A stretch of 64,000 nucleotides of DNA from Zoroaster sp. YZ-2022 (taxonomy: Eukaryota > Echinodermata > Asteroidea > Forcipulatida > Zoroasteridae), in contig CM055830.1 of the NCBI GenBank assembly GCA_029582265.1, positions 31,537,172 through 31,601,171 on the forward strand, given 5' to 3'. Positions 21,186-32,625 of this stretch are shown in pieces. The notes beneath the pieces were generated by a model, which was not told where the DNA came from, ran no database searches, and was given only the letters and a program-made list of their open reading frames with translations. The position numbers and the translations under genes are program-made. Position 1 is the stretch's first letter. Each line of letters starts with the position of its first letter.

Positions 21186-21420
21186 TATATATATATACAC
21201 ATATTGAATCATTGAAAGTAAGCAGACTTGTAGATATAACTTTGCCAACTTTACTAATACAAAACATTTTATAGAAATTGTATCGTACTGTCCGTGTTAT
21301 CTGCTGTTTTATCGACAATTTCCTGAATTTGTTTTCTAATTTCATTGGATCATTAATAATTTCCTTATAGATAGGAAACCAAAACCTTAGATATGAGATA
21401 TATCCCAATAGTAGTTTGGT

Positions 21421-21714
21421 TTAAAGGGATAATATCGTCACAATCAGATATGTACTGAAATTAACTTATGGTGGGGGCCGTCATAAGTTCATTTAGGCAC
21501 TTTTTTGTTAACTGTTAAATGGACAATATCATGATTTTTCCACAGGGCATGTAATCGGTGTCCTAGTTTAAGATGAACACAGTGACTGAAAATTACTGGC
21601 TCATTTATGCAGCAGCAACGGTAATGTGGGGTATTATTGTCAGTCACTGAGTTAATCTAAATCTAGCACTCCGATTCCATGCCCTGTTGATCATGACGAT
21701 ACTGTCCCCTTTAA
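21421..21714. mobile_element. Palindromic MITE M2 with an extra insert
   Basis: Standard M2 ends and inner arms, but about 90 extra bases follow the left terminus (from 'TATGTACTGAAATTAAC' to 'GTTAAATGGACAATATC'). This suggests an insertion or a partial second copy. Confidence 0.75.
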
Positions 21715-21803
21715 CCTTATTCGTTCTATTTACATCGTAGTCCTCTATGATGATAGCCACTTTGGCATCAAGTGAGCGTTGTGTGTACACTTTATGCACG
21801 CAT

Positions 21804-22089
21804 GCAGATGTGTGATTTGACAAAAGTAAAAATCCTGAAAAATGGGTAGCGGGCCTGGGTCTCCCTTTGGTCTAGAGGACAAAGCCCCCTGAACCTCCTG
21901 GATGTTTAATTTTAGAGGATTTACAGACTCTCCACATCCCCACCGCCAAGAAACTAGAGGTTTAGATACAATACAGGCTACTTCTTTCTTTCCTTGGTGG
22001 TTACTTCTCTTCTTTCAAGAACATTTTGAGGCAAGGGAGATTTGTAAAAAAAATCCTGAAATTAGGAAAAATCCTGAGAAATCACAGGT
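21804..22089 (+). mobile_element. MITE family H2 copy
   Basis: CAGATGTGTGATTTGAC to GAGAAATCACAGGTATG with the usual H2 interior. Confidence 0.8.
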
Positions 22090-22325
22090 ATGTTACAATG
22101 TGCTCGTGTACAAAATATGCAAAATACAATCCACCATTGCTGTCCTAATGATCAACAATGATCTTACAACATCATGTATGGTGCAAATATTTTCAGTACA
22201 TATTTACTGGAAAACCATGCTTCTTATGATTATATGGAGAAATGTGTCATTTTTCAAGTAAAACAGCAATATTCTGATGAAGAAGATCATTTGAGGAAAT
22301 TTGAGTATATTTGCGAGTGCCTTAC

Positions 22326-22465
22326 CTCCCCAATAACCTGGAAGTCCATTCTAAACTGTGATTCTGGATAAATGTTGTCAAGATACCACTGGAAAGATTG
22401 ACACTGGAGTTTCTTCCGAAGGTCTCTCCTCAACGATACATCTCCAAACTCTGTTTTTCTAACGC
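22326..22465 (-). CDS. GALNT exon: linker to lectin domain ([17 protein letters not shown])
   Basis: A 140-bp exon: two bases completing Gly, then 46 codons ending at a Glu codon in phase 0. It encodes [20 protein letters not shown], then [18 protein letters not shown] and RMDFQVIGE. The GD(I/V)S..R..LR..LQC.SF.WYL.N(I/V)YP(E/D)S pattern is the family's junction between catalytic and ricin-type lectin domains. The acceptor is tttgcctcag and the donor is GTAAG. The remainder of the flanking introns, 20277-22325 and 22466-25629, is non-coding. A degraded hAT-type repeat copy (21804-22089) lies downstream in the 20277-22325 intron. Confidence 0.96.
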
Positions 22466-24305
22466 CTGAGGCAAAGGGGGGGAATTAAAAAATTCAATTT
22501 TAATAATCAGCTGACTGAAATAATATAAGCTACACATCTTGTAACCTGAAGATCCGATATCATGCTTTGAGGCTCGTGAATTATGCCAGATAAAATTAGA
22601 ACAGTAAATTATAAGAGAAAGCTAGTCTGTACAAGTGCGGTTTCATGTTTGTTTTGTAAGTAGGGGATGCTTGGGGGGGTTATGCAATGTTCCTATGGTT
22701 TCGTGTTGATTCAAGTGAACACTGTAGACGCCTGCGACTGATTAAATAAATAAATGTCACATTTTGATTGGTGCAAAGGCCTAAGGTAGAAATGACTAAA
22801 ATTTTGTTTTCATGCATATCTGATAAAAATAGTATTGGAAAAACACTTTTTGGTGAACGTGATATTTATGTTATATTGCCCATCATCCACTAAAGCCCGT
22901 AGCCAGGAAATTGAACCAAGGGGTGGGGGCGCAAATTTTAGCTTTGTATGTGGCAGGTTTTGTTCACTATTGCACCAGTTACTTCCGGCAATTTCTTTTT
23001 TCATTTTGAGCGTCTGCAATTTTACTTGAAAAGAATAACAAATAATTTATACCAAAAAAAAAAAATAATAATAAAAATAAATAAATACAATACAAATGCA
23101 CAGCTGCCAACATTTCACAATTCCAATTAGTAATGAAACTTTTGTCAATTCCGATTGCACATTTACAGTGGCGGGCGCCATGATGAAACCGTAGGCTCTT
23201 CACTGGTTCCTGTTTATTGACATCCATAATACTTTTCGGTAATTCAGAACTTATTTATTATTGCACACTACACGTACGAAAATATTCAGTATAGGTACCG
23301 ATTCTGATTTTTACGATCGTTATACGTGATTTTACCCGAATGCTCATAAAATGGTACTTTGTGAAGGGCCTTTTTTTTCATTGGGCGGAAAACTTGAAAT
23401 TCGTAATTTTGAAAGAGCAATTCGTAATTTCGTAATTCCTGAAAAAATTCGTAATAATTACTAAAAATTCGTAATAGTTGGCAGCTATGCAAATGTCCCA
23501 AAAATAATTTATGGTGGTTCCCCTCATAAATTCATTTATAGATAATTGATTTCTGACAATTCATTAGGTGAAATATCTCACTTCAAAACAACAGCATAAA
23601 TATAAAAATATATATATATATATAATGTATTTTCTTAAAAGAAATTTGATATCTTCTGATTTATACATTGGGGTACCTTTTTTCATGTTAATCTGTGCTT
23701 CTGACACAATTTATTCAGTGAAACAACTCATTTAAAAGCATTTGTTGTACTTTTCTTAGGAAAGAGAACAAAATTAATCGAAACAGAGTTTCATTTTGAA
23801 TCTTGGATTTCTGTTATAACGCTTCTGACAATTTATTTTGTGAAACATCCCATTTCAAAGTATCGGTTGTCATTTTCTAAAAGAAAATTAGCTATGTTTT
23901 GATTGAAAAAGAAATTTCGGGTAAAAAAAACAACAGGCAAGGCATCTTCAAAATTGTTTTCAGCCACGACTCGAGCACGCAGTCATCGTTTTCCACAGCA
24001 AGGTTGTGAAAAACACACGTTCTTGAGCTGGAGGCAAACCTATCGTCTTCAGCTCATGGGGGAGAATCGATACCAAACAATGCGTCATTCCTTACGGTAT
24101 GGGGTAATTCACAGGAGATTTCACGGTTGAGTGCAATGCTCAATTTGATAGCTCTCCTGAACATGCAAATAATTATATTGTACGATAGCATTGACAAATG
24201 CAAACAATCATGTTTTCTAAAAGGCCCCCCACTAAAGGAAATTTATTAACTGGTTGTAATTGGGCATTAATTAATTCACCTAGTTCAAAGGTTAATACTT
24301 CTTGG

Positions 24306-24895
24306 AAAGGGACAGTATCATCACGATCAGAGCAGACTTTCAGAGGGCATGGAATCGGTTTCCTAGTTTAAGATAAACAGTGACTAAAAATTACTGGCTC
24401 ATTTATACATTGTAAAGCAGCAACAGTAATATGACCTTATCATGTGGGTATTATTTTCAGTCACTGAGTTAATCTAAAACAAACATTCCAATTCCATGCC
24501 CTGTTGATCGTGACGATATTGTCATGGAGTGCCATGGTCGAGCGGTTTAGTGCATCAGATTTGTGTTCTGATGGCCGAGTCGTCAGAATGTGGGTTCGAA
24601 TCCTGGCTGCGACCGGGGTACTTGTGTCCTTGAGCAAGACACTTTACCGTAATTGCTTCTCTCCACCCAGGGGTAAATGGGTACCTGTGAGGGCAGGGTT
24701 GGTTGTTGTGTTTGATTAGCCCTATATGCGCTGTAATGGCAGCAATTGAGCTGTATACTTCCCAGGGAGATGAGATGGTTTCAGGAATGATTTATGCGCC
24801 TGTTGAGCAGGGATAATAATGTACAGCGCCTTGATCTAGTCGCTAGGATATGTGCGCTTTATAAGAATCTTGTATTATTATTATTGTCCCTTTAA
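24306..24895. mobile_element. Palindromic MITE M2 interrupted by a SINE
   Basis: The M2 left part is 24306-24523 and its last bases resume at 24889 (cctttaa). A tRNA-derived SINE is inserted between and duplicates ATTGTC at both edges (24518-24523 and 24883-24888). Confidence 0.85.
24524..24882 (+). mobile_element. tRNA-derived SINE S1 with target duplication ATTGTC
   Basis: GAGTGCCATGGTCGAGCGG head, GGGTTCGAATCCTGG B box, standard S1 body and TTATTATTATT tail. Inserted into a palindromic MITE M2; ATTGTC repeated at both edges. Confidence 0.9.
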
Positions 24896-25243
24896 AATCC
24901 CTGCATACATTAGAATCAAGATATATTTGTAAAAGCAAGCTGTAAATGTTCACCCTATTTCTATGTGTCATTAACAGAAGATTTGGATAACAGAAATCCA
25001 TTGTGGAAATTACTTTTGGAAACCTTGCTTTCAAATGCCATTGAATTTCAAGTATTTTAATGGAAATAGCTACATTCATTCCTTACGTCAGGAGTGAACA
25101 TTTCTTTGGAACTATCAGGATTATTGGGCCTTCTCACTGGTCCGTGCAGCATGTAAGCGACAGAGGTCCGTTGTGAGAATTACAGTCTCACTTTCGTGTT
25201 TAACATGAATAAGCTGAAATTTTAACAGATTGTTTTTTTAAAT

Positions 25244-25516
25244 CAGGGGTGTGAATTGAAAAAAAAATAAAAAATAGAAAAAAAAAGGGTAGCGGGCCTG
25301 GGTCTGCCTTTGGCCTGAAGGACAAAACCCCCTGAACCTCCTGGATGTTTAATTTTGGAGGATTTACAGACTCTCCACATCCCCACAAACAAGAAACTAA
25401 AGGGTTAGACACAATACAGGCTACTTCTTTCTTTCCTTGGTGGCTACTTCTCTTCTTTCAAGAAAATTTTGAGGCAAAGGGAGATTTGAAAAAAATCCTG
25501 AGAAATCACAAGCCTG
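25244..25516 (+). mobile_element. MITE family H2 copy
   Basis: CAGGGGTGTGAATTG start and AAATCACAAGCCTG end. Lies in the GALNT intron, about 115 bp from the donor of the exon at 25630. Confidence 0.82.
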
Positions 25517-25629
25517 TTAATGTACAACACGATTCAAAGAAAGGACGGATACTTCAAGAATAGACAGTTTTGCCGACATTACCAAGAGTTTATAATGGGT
25601 TGAATCCAGGAGGGTATTCGTGTCTTTAC

Positions 25630-25810
25630 CTGGTGCTATTCTGTAGTAAAAGTTTTTGTACCCGTCCATCCATACTTCCGCCAGCCGTTGGTTATTGCGA
25701 TTGATGATTTTGCCTGTTCCCCCGGGGAATGTATAAGGTGTTGATTTACGGAAAACGTGCCCGACATGGGAGCACGTGACAATCTCTAATGTTCCACCAC
25801 ACATCCATAT
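25630..25810 (-). CDS. GALNT exon: end of catalytic domain ([18 protein letters not shown])
   Basis: A 181-bp exon of 60 codons plus one base. It encodes [40 protein letters not shown] and [21 protein letters not shown]. The HVGH-VFR(K) and YTFPGG stretches are the most conserved part of the family, and the catalytic loop and metal-binding His lie here. The acceptor is ctccaccag and the donor is GTAAAG. A palindromic MITE (about 25843-26065) begins only about 33 bp upstream of the acceptor, so the branch point must lie in the short gap or in MITE sequence. The final single base (G) pairs with GC of the next exon to give Gly. Confidence 0.97.
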
Positions 25811-25842
25811 CTGGTGGAGAAAGTGGAATGATTGTCCAGTTA

Positions 25843-26065
25843 ATGGGGAAAGTATCGTCACGATCAGAGCAGACTTTCGATAGGGCATGGAATCGGTGTC
25901 CTAGTTTAAGATGAACGCATTGACTGAAAATGACTGGCTCATTCATACAGCAGCGACGGTAATATGACCTTATCATGTGGGGTATATTATTTTCAGTCAC
26001 CGAGTTAATCTAAAACTAGTACTCCGATTCCATGCCCTGTTGATCGTGATGACATCGGCCTTTAA
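25843..26065. mobile_element. Palindromic MITE M2 beside a GALNT splice acceptor
   Basis: Complete M2 copy (AAGTATCGTCACGATCAGAG … GATTCCATGCCCTGTTGATC). Its edge is about 33 bp from the acceptor of the GALNT exon at 25630-25810. Confidence 0.85.
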
Positions 26066-26438
26066 CACTGATGTATCATACAAAATCTATTTATATTAAC
26101 AGATTTTGAAAATCTTATTTTAATTATTTAGGTTTTTTTTTTTTGGGGGGGGACCATTGTTTTAAAGCCGACTTGGACAAAGCAATGCAACATGATGTTA
26201 ATGCTTGACGCAAATGCATCATCATTGTACAGGCTGTGCATAGCTGTTCTTATTAAACACGAATTGGGCTACCGTTTTTCATTATTTTCCCTCGATTTTG
26301 CTTTTCTCCGGAAAATCCAAATGGCAAAGGGAGATTTGTTGAAAAATCAGGGGAAAAAATTTCTGAAAGAAATCACAGCTTTTGAAATGTCCGTTATAAA
26401 TAGTCATTGATCACTATTATAATAATACCATAAGCATA

Positions 26439-26887
26439 TGGGCAACTCCATGGTTACTCACGTTACATTTTTGAGGTATTGGGCCCACTCTTAATGCCAT
26501 AATTTTCTTATATATTTCACTCATCGTTTTTTTTTTTCACAGTAGTTGCATTATGCCCAGACCTTACTCAGCATGAAAAATAATTGTAGAAATTTGTTAT
26601 ATGTAAGACAAAAATGCTGGTTACTCGTGTTACATTTTTCAGACATGCATAACATGTCACTTTATCTCTTAATACATAGCACTCATATAACAAATTTCTG
26701 AAGTTATTATTTTGTGCTGAGTAAGGTCTGGGTATAATGCAACTACTGTGAAAAAAACTAATGAGTGAAATATACTACTCAAAACAATTTAGGGAACACT
26801 GGAATTGTTTCTTTTGCTGTTATGTATATTATGGCATTAAGAGTGGACCCAAAAATTCAAAAATGTAGCGTGAGTAACCATGGAAAT
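26439..26887. mobile_element. Long-arm palindromic MITE family M3
   Basis: Arms of about 60 bp or more: left GGGCAACTCCATGGTTACTC followed by ACGTTACATTTTTGAGG; right 'GTAGCGTGAGTAACCATGG'. A second inner pair ('CAGTAGTTGCATTATGCCC' and 'GGGTATAATGCAACTACTG') extends the hairpin. Lies in the intron between the two GALNT exons at 25.6 and 27.0 kb. Confidence 0.8.
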
Positions 26888-26979
26888 GCCTGTATCATGA
26901 ATAGAGAGAACCCCTTTAATTATGCTATTCAGTTTAGGTCACGTAACACTAGCCACAGCGTTTAAACAAATTCACTTAC

Positions 26980-27097
26980 TCTAAATGAAATTTCTAGGTT
27001 TTCTCCTCCCCAGACATCCATGCCAGCATCGTACGTGCCGATTTCCTCAAAGTAGTTCTTACTGATAGCAAACAAACCCCCGGCCATGGTTGGCGAT
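26980..27097 (-). CDS. GALNT exon: Gal/GalNAc-transferase motif (DVWGGENLE)
   Basis: A 118-bp exon. The first base completes the Arg codon begun in the previous exon, followed by 39 codons: [20 protein letters not shown], then [19 protein letters not shown]. DxWGGEN(L)E is the family's Gal/GalNAc-T signature, involved in UDP-GalNAc and acceptor binding. The acceptor is catcgcag and the donor is GTAAGT, both canonical. The upstream intron, 27098-47840, is 20.7 kb and consists largely of repeats. The exon ends in phase 0 and joins IWMCGG of the next exon exactly as in the family. Confidence 0.96.
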
Positions 27098-27487
27098 CTG
27101 CGATGAAAATGGAATGAATGAAAACACCGGGTTATTTACACGGAAAACTCCATGATGTTTTGGGAAACTGCATCTCATCCAAAGCTGGATGTCATACTGA
27201 AGGAGTAAGAAAAGATCTCTGTATAATTCAATGTCCTCTGGCGTTGGACCCACACATCAGGGATGTTATTTTTTTGGGCATCGGTGAAACGAAATGTGAA
27301 TCTTTTTGTTCTGTTCATGTGTTTTTTGTTCCTGCATTTGGCTAGGCTGCAAATAACATACATTTCCAGTGTTTCGAAGTATTGCGGGACATAGTTGTCT
27401 GAGGAATTCAAGCAATGCATAGCATGTGTCTAGAGATTACATCAAAAGGAATGGCAGAGAGGTGTTTAAATAAAGAGAAACGCAGTA

Positions 27488-27797
27488 ATGGAGTCCCATG
27501 GCCGAATCGTCAGAATGTCGATTCGAATCCTGACCGCGACCGTGGTGCTTATGTCCTTTACCATAATTGCTTCTCTCCACTCAGGAGTAAATGGGTACCT
27601 GTGAGGGCAGAGTTAGTTGTTTGATTAGCCCTATATGCGCTGTAATGGCAGCAATTGTATACTCCCCAGGGAGCTGAGATGGTTTCAGGAATGATTTATG
27701 CGCCTGATGAGCAGGGTAATAATGTAATGCGCCTTGAGCACCAGTTTGGTGGATACGTGCGCTATATAAGTCTAAATTATTTTTATTATTATTAATA
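27488..27797 (+). mobile_element. tRNA-derived SINE S1, internally deleted head
   Basis: GGAGTCCCATGGCCGAATCG joins directly to the B-box region, so the A-box to anticodon part is lost. Body and TTATTATTATT tail present. Confidence 0.85.
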
Positions 27798-27904
27798 ATT
27801 TTGTAGACATTTAGAATAAAAATATTAAGGATTAGTGTGAAGGTCAACACACCCACCGAGGAGAATGCTAAAATGTATTTGAACACAGGTTTTCAGAGCA
27901 TTTG

Positions 27905-28146
27905 GGCAATTCCATGGTTACATTTATTGAGGTTTTTGGGCCCACTCTTAATGCCATAATATATATTTCACTCATCAGTTTTTTTCACAGTAGTTGCATT
28001 ATACCCAGACCTTACTCGGCACAAAATAATAATTTCAGAAATTTGTTATATGAATGCTATATCAGAGAAAAGGCAACATTTTATGCACATTCGATAAATG
28101 TAACGTGAGAAACCAACAATTTTCTCTTAAATAGCGTACATAAAAC
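27905..28146. mobile_element. Palindromic MITE M3, truncated
   Basis: Left arm GGCAATTCCATGGTTACATT and the 'CAGACCTTACTCGGCAC' segment; the right arm is replaced by an M1 fragment. Confidence 0.75.
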
Positions 28147-28325
28147 AAATTTCTGAAATTTGTGTATGGGAAATTTGGTCTCTGCGTATACATGTATCAC
28201 GTACATGTATTTCCTTGTTGGCAAAAAATAAATAAATAAATAAATAAAATAAAATAAAAAAAAGCGTCACTGCATCGTTTTTGAAGCCAACCTATGACCA
28301 GAAACCAGAGACTTTTTTGGGGCCT
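28147..28325 (+). mobile_element. MITE family M1, right-end fragment
   Basis: Holds the 'TATGGGAAATTTGGTC' to GACCAGAAACCAGAGACTTTT part of M1 with an (AAAT)n expansion. It directly abuts a truncated palindromic MITE M3 (27905-28146), so one element probably inserted into the other. Confidence 0.75.
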
Positions 28326-28429
28326 TATATAAACACTATAGTTAAAAGATTAATGGGCTACTCATTATGTTACAATAAACGGCGGCGCAGGTGTCACTTG
28401 AGTGCTTCATTATCTCCATATGAATATGG

Positions 28430-28700
28430 ATGGTTTGTATATATACAATACAATACAATGAAGGCATTTATACGGCGCTCTTACACAAACGGTATCACAG
28501 CGCTTTACAGTGAGATGCAAGTACAATTTAAAAATACACAGTGCCTAAAATAAATGAGTCTTGAGAGATGTTTTAAATTGACTCAATGAAGAAACATGAC
28601 GGATACCAGATGGTAGCTCATTCCAAATGCTGGGGGCAGCAGTATAGAAACCCTTGTTAGCCGCAGTTAAATGTGTACTTAAATGTGTAGTTGGTTGGTA
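28430..28700 (+). repeat. Dispersed-repeat-like segment (GGCATTTATACGGCGCTC)
   Basis: AATACAATACAATGAAGGCA, TTTATACGGCGCTCTTACAC and 'CACAGCGCTTTACAGTGAG' have the look of a SINE/LINE tail that is common in marine invertebrates; only one copy is in this window. Confidence 0.4.
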
Positions 28701-29324
28701 TAGAATAAGTATAAAGAATAAGTATTTTTGATGGCTTTAAATGTCTGAAAAAAATTCCTTCTCGCGAATGAACAGACATGAACAGTACACTGTATTCATT
28801 CATGATTGATCTAGAGACAGATAAACGTACCATAGAGCATGTAGCTACATGTACATGAAATAGAATACCATCCAGCCCTACTCATTCCCACCAAAATATC
28901 AATTTATGCCAAGACACAACACAGGAAATAAAAACAAAGAAAGCAGGCTCCACAGTATATAATATTGAGTAATCCTGGATGTAGTCATTGATAAATGGCC
29001 AAAGTAAGGTCACAGTTGCCATGGCTATGCATCTGCCCTTGGTGCGAGGATGCCAGGAGGCTGCATCAACACCGACCAATGCCCTTTGGTGCGGGGAAGG
29101 CCTCGGATTTCAGATGAGAGGATAGTCAGAGTGACTTAAAGGGATCTGCCTAAACCGATTGAACGATCGCGATGCTGGAAAGAGGATTCGCAAGAAATGA
29201 TTACAACAAATCAGGAAAATTGTTTCCAAATTTTACAAAATCATCAACAGATATCTTGATTTCACTCACGTGGTGATGTACAATTGTACATGTAACGATA
29301 CACTAGATACACTAGACGCCCCCC
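28701..29324. other. GALNT intron, unclassified
   Basis: No gene or confident repeat seen. An open frame of 65 codons on the minus strand (28882-29079) has no recognised domain. Confidence 0.5.
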
Positions 29325-29630
29325 CGGCCACAAGCCCATGACACTATTCTTTAACCGTAACCACCCCATATCCTGCAAAATTCTCCAAATGGGCACTTTT
29401 TGGGGAAAATTCAGCACTGTTGGAAACTGGTACCTTCACCTCTTCAAATGGGGCAAAATTACCACCTGGCAAGAAGTACAGGCCATAAGTGCTGAATATG
29501 AAAGATCAACTGAAATGCATGGTGCGTTTTGAAGATATGGGCATGTTTTCAAAAGTGCACCGATGGATTTTTGGAGGATTCAGGAAGGTTCCTAGTCAGA
29601 ATACCTCGGGGGTGTAGGGTTAATGGTCCC
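29325..29630. mobile_element. TTAACCCTAAC-type element, family T3
   Basis: Shares with 32235-32500 and 40611-40945 the segments 'TCCTGCAAAATTCTCCAAAT', 'CAGCACTGTTGGAAACTGG', 'TACTTCTTGCCAG' (complement) and 'GGAGGATTCAGGAAGGTTCC'; ends with TAGGGTTAATGG. The left end is eroded. Confidence 0.75.
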
Positions 29631-30114
29631 TAATATGCAAACACTGGGGGTGTTGAAATAACAGCAGTGGTGTGGACTTCCATTGTGTTCTTCAAATCGG
29701 GCGATTTTATACCCAATATAAACACCACTGGTGAAGCTAATAACACCTCGGCTTTTTTTCTGCAATGCAACACCGAGGACCTGGACTCGGAAATTGAGGC
29801 TGTTGGTAATGCATAACAAAATAAAACCGCACAAATCTGTGATTTGTCCCACCCGATCTTGTTCCACTTGTCAAAGGCGACTCAAGAACTCAATCACGGC
29901 AGCTGTACGGACAGTTTTAACATGTTAAAAGCTAAAAAACATAGCAATGAAAAGCATGGGGGGAAATCACGTGTGGGGGAAATCACCCGTGAAGCGCATC
30001 TACGGTTAATTAACCTTCAAACATCGCTAGCCTTTTAAAAGGTGGAGAGAACTGTCAATATCATTATCAACTGAAGCATTTATGATCACTTTGTACAATC
30101 TGTTTTAACCCTAA

Positions 30115-30194
30115 CTCCCTAGGCATTGTATTAAAACAATAAAAATCCTTCAAAGTCCTCCAACTGGCTTTGTTGTCTAGGGAGTTAGGGTTAA
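30115..30194. mobile_element. 80-bp mini-element, TTAACCCTAACTCCCTAG ends
   Basis: Inverted ends of 18 bp (TTAACCCTAACTCCCTAG and CTAGGGAGTTAGGGTTAA) with a core of only ~45 bp containing 'AAAATCCTTCAAAGTCCTCC'. A sister copy lies at 60540-60629. Confidence 0.85.
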
Positions 30195-30439
30195 AGATAC
30201 ATATTGAATACAAATATCTAATTTTCTATCATATTTGATTTAACAGTTAGGTACAGGGATTAGTCATTTAAAACAAACAAATGGTCAAATTGTTATGTAA
30301 AATTTGCTAGTATCAATCTTCCCTAGAAATAATTTTGTCTTACGAGCTGTCATTTTTAAGAAAGGTTGAATTTACTGTTTAAATTTAGGGGAGAAAAAAC
30401 GCACTCTTTCCAAAATTCTACATTAACCCTGAACCTTGT

Positions 30440-30690
30440 CAATAACTTGTTAGACACCCTGCTCAATTTAGTACCTGTGGGTACCCGTGAGGGTATGCGG
30501 GTACCTCTGAGGGTAGCGGTTGATATTGTGTTTGAAAAAGTTGCTGAAGCACTATGGTAGCTCGGGCTGTATATTCCCCAGGGAGCTGAGAAAGATTACA
30601 GGAATGATAGTGGCGCAGTGACCAGGGGAAATAATGTAAAGTGCATTGAGACATTATGTGTTATATGAGAATTAATCATTATTTTTCATA
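30440..30690 (+). mobile_element. tRNA-derived SINE S1, degraded body
   Basis: Only the body remains: 'TACCTGTGGGTACCCGTGAG' (duplicated), 'TATTCCCCAGGGAGCTGAG', 'GGAATGATAGTGGCGCAG', 'AATAATGTAAAG'. Confidence 0.7.
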
Positions 30691-31119
30691 AATGCCCAAA
30701 ACAGTTTAGACAATCTGATTTGTCAAAACGTAATGGCGTGCGACGTTGATTTGAACCAATCAGAGTGACGAAGATTGTTTCGCATCACACACCAGACTGT
30801 TTCGCGTGTCCCCAAAACGTGAATTTGCCAATTTCTATTTTATTCAACAAAAATTAAAAAATTTTGGGGGGCATTTTGAAAATGAAATCGATACAGGGAT
30901 TTATGAATGCCTTCGGCTAGGTGCTTACCGCCCGTGATCACGCCCACGACTGGTCGTTAACCTGCAGTAACGACCACGTGACAAACGTTTATTCCTTTAT
31001 TGTATTTTATATGAACATATGTTATCAAATACAAATATTGCACACCTTCCCTTTAAAAGATTGCTCGTCTGAATGTGAAATATATATATATATAAACGGA
31101 TCGCGAGCAAAGAAAAATT

Positions 31120-31191
31120 GGCTGATGCCGAACTCGAACCCGCGACCTCTCGATTACTGTACGAGCGCTCTACCAACTGAGCTAACCAGCC
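31120..31191 (-). tRNA. tRNA-like sequence (Thr-like AGT position), probably a pseudogene or SINE head
   Basis: 72 bp that fold as a tRNA: acceptor GGCTGGT/ATCAGCC, D arm GCTC-AGTTGGTA-GAGC, anticodon stem CTCG/CGAG with an extra mismatch, loop ACAGTAA, T loop TTCGAGT. Base 33 is C rather than U and the T stem has a mismatch, so a functional tRNA is unlikely. Confidence 0.5.
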
Positions 31192-31218
31192 CCTATGTTG
31201 GTGGGCGGTCCACTTATG

Positions 31219-31232
31219 CCAATTATCTATTG

Positions 31233-31271
<39 letters not shown>
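31219..31271. repeat. (AT)n microsatellite
   Basis: About 50 bp of uninterrupted AT next to the tRNA-like sequence. Confidence 0.97.
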
Positions 31272-31298
<27 letters not shown>

Positions 31299-31778
31299 TA
31301 AATTGGGAGGGTGGCCTTAGCTTTCTATCCAAACCGGGCCTTCATCAGAGGCTTTGACAAAGTACAAACATAAAAAACACATCCATTTATATATGACACG
31401 TTACCTAATCAGGGTAATGGTGATTGCCTGAGTGTTTTCTGGGACAGTTACCACGTCAACTGTTAAGTGTTGAATGAAGCACAATCAGACTGAGCATAGT
31501 TACCATTAGTAACGCCAAAGACAAAGGTTGAAGTGGACAGAATGCAGACAACATTAATAATATATATATTTTTTTAATTAATTTTTTTTATTTATTTAGT
31601 CGTTTCTCATTTTTGATGAGAATCAAGACGCCTGCATTTATAATTTCTGTCCCCAAGAGGGAAGATACAACCTTGGTATTTGGAAATATATATATATATT
31701 TTTTAACCCTCTAGTTTTTTAGAAATATATAAAAAAAACTAACCTGTTAAAATTTCAGCACAATTGGTGTGTATGTTA

Positions 31779-32095
31779 TTAACCCTCCTACTACAGCTGC
31801 ACTTTAGTGGCAAGTAGCTATAGTGGTTAAAATCAGTCAACTGCCTGTTTTGACTGTTGACCCAAATGTGCACACAGGGGCATTTCTGACTGGTTTTTAC
31901 TGTCATTTTTGACCACCCTGAACAATACCAGACAATGCTTTTACCTGTCAAAAACGGTCGACTCACTTTGACCTGTAAATGTACTTACTACATGTAAGGT
32001 TTGACAGTATTCGACTTTTAAGTGCACTAGATATACCTTGGCAAGTATATCAACATTTTGACTGATTTTGACCCTTGCAGTCATAGGAGGGTTAA
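31779..32095 (+). mobile_element. TTAA-flanked MITE family P1 copy
   Basis: 317 bp with TTAACCCTCCTAC and TAGGAGGGTTAA ends; interior closely matches 1191-1509. Confidence 0.88.
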
Positions 32096-32234
32096 GAAGA
32101 ATTTTTTTTTAATTATTCTAATTTCAAATTGATATAACAACCTTCAAAGCATAAAGTGGGTATCCCAAAAAAACATTCCCAAATTTGTATTTTTACATGA
32201 TTTAAAAACTACACAATTACGAGGTTAAGATGTC

Positions 32235-32500
32235 TGCACTAACCCTAACCCCCCTAGGTATTGTGGCCAGGAACCTTCCTGAAACCTCCAAAATCCATCA
32301 GTGCACTTTTGGAAACATGCCCTTCAAAATGCACCATGCATTTTCGTTGATCTTTCATATTCAGCACTTATGGCCTGTACTTCTTGCCAGGTAGTAATTT
32401 TGTCCCATTTGAAGAGGTGAAAGTACTAGATTCCAACAGTGCTGAATTTTTCCCACAAAGTGCCCCTTGGAGGATTTTGCAGGATATGCGGTGGTTAGGG
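32235..32500. mobile_element. TTAACCCTAAC-type element T3, right end fused to a SINE
   Basis: CTAACCCTAACCCCCCTAGG start, the T3 interior, then 'GGAGGATTTTGCAGGATATG' running directly into a tRNA-derived tail (32490-32625). Confidence 0.75.
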
Positions 32501-32625
32501 ATAGTGAGCAGGAGGTTGTAGGTTCGAATCCTGCCAGAGTCACCCGTGGTTTTTTTTCTCGGAAAATCGGAAAACACAAAGTAAACGGGGCAAAAATCAA
32601 ATCAAATCAAATATCAAAGCTTATT
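32490..32625 (+). mobile_element. tRNA-derived SINE, family S4, head partly lost
   Basis: GTGGTTAGGGATAGTGAGCA, GGAGGTTGTAGGTTCGAATC, CTGCCAGAGTCACCCGTGG then T-rich and (AAATC)n tail. Confidence 0.65.

Noticed and set aside
30997..31332. Open frames rich in Ile-Tyr repeats
   Set aside because: They are translations of the (AT)n microsatellite and the tRNA-like sequence.
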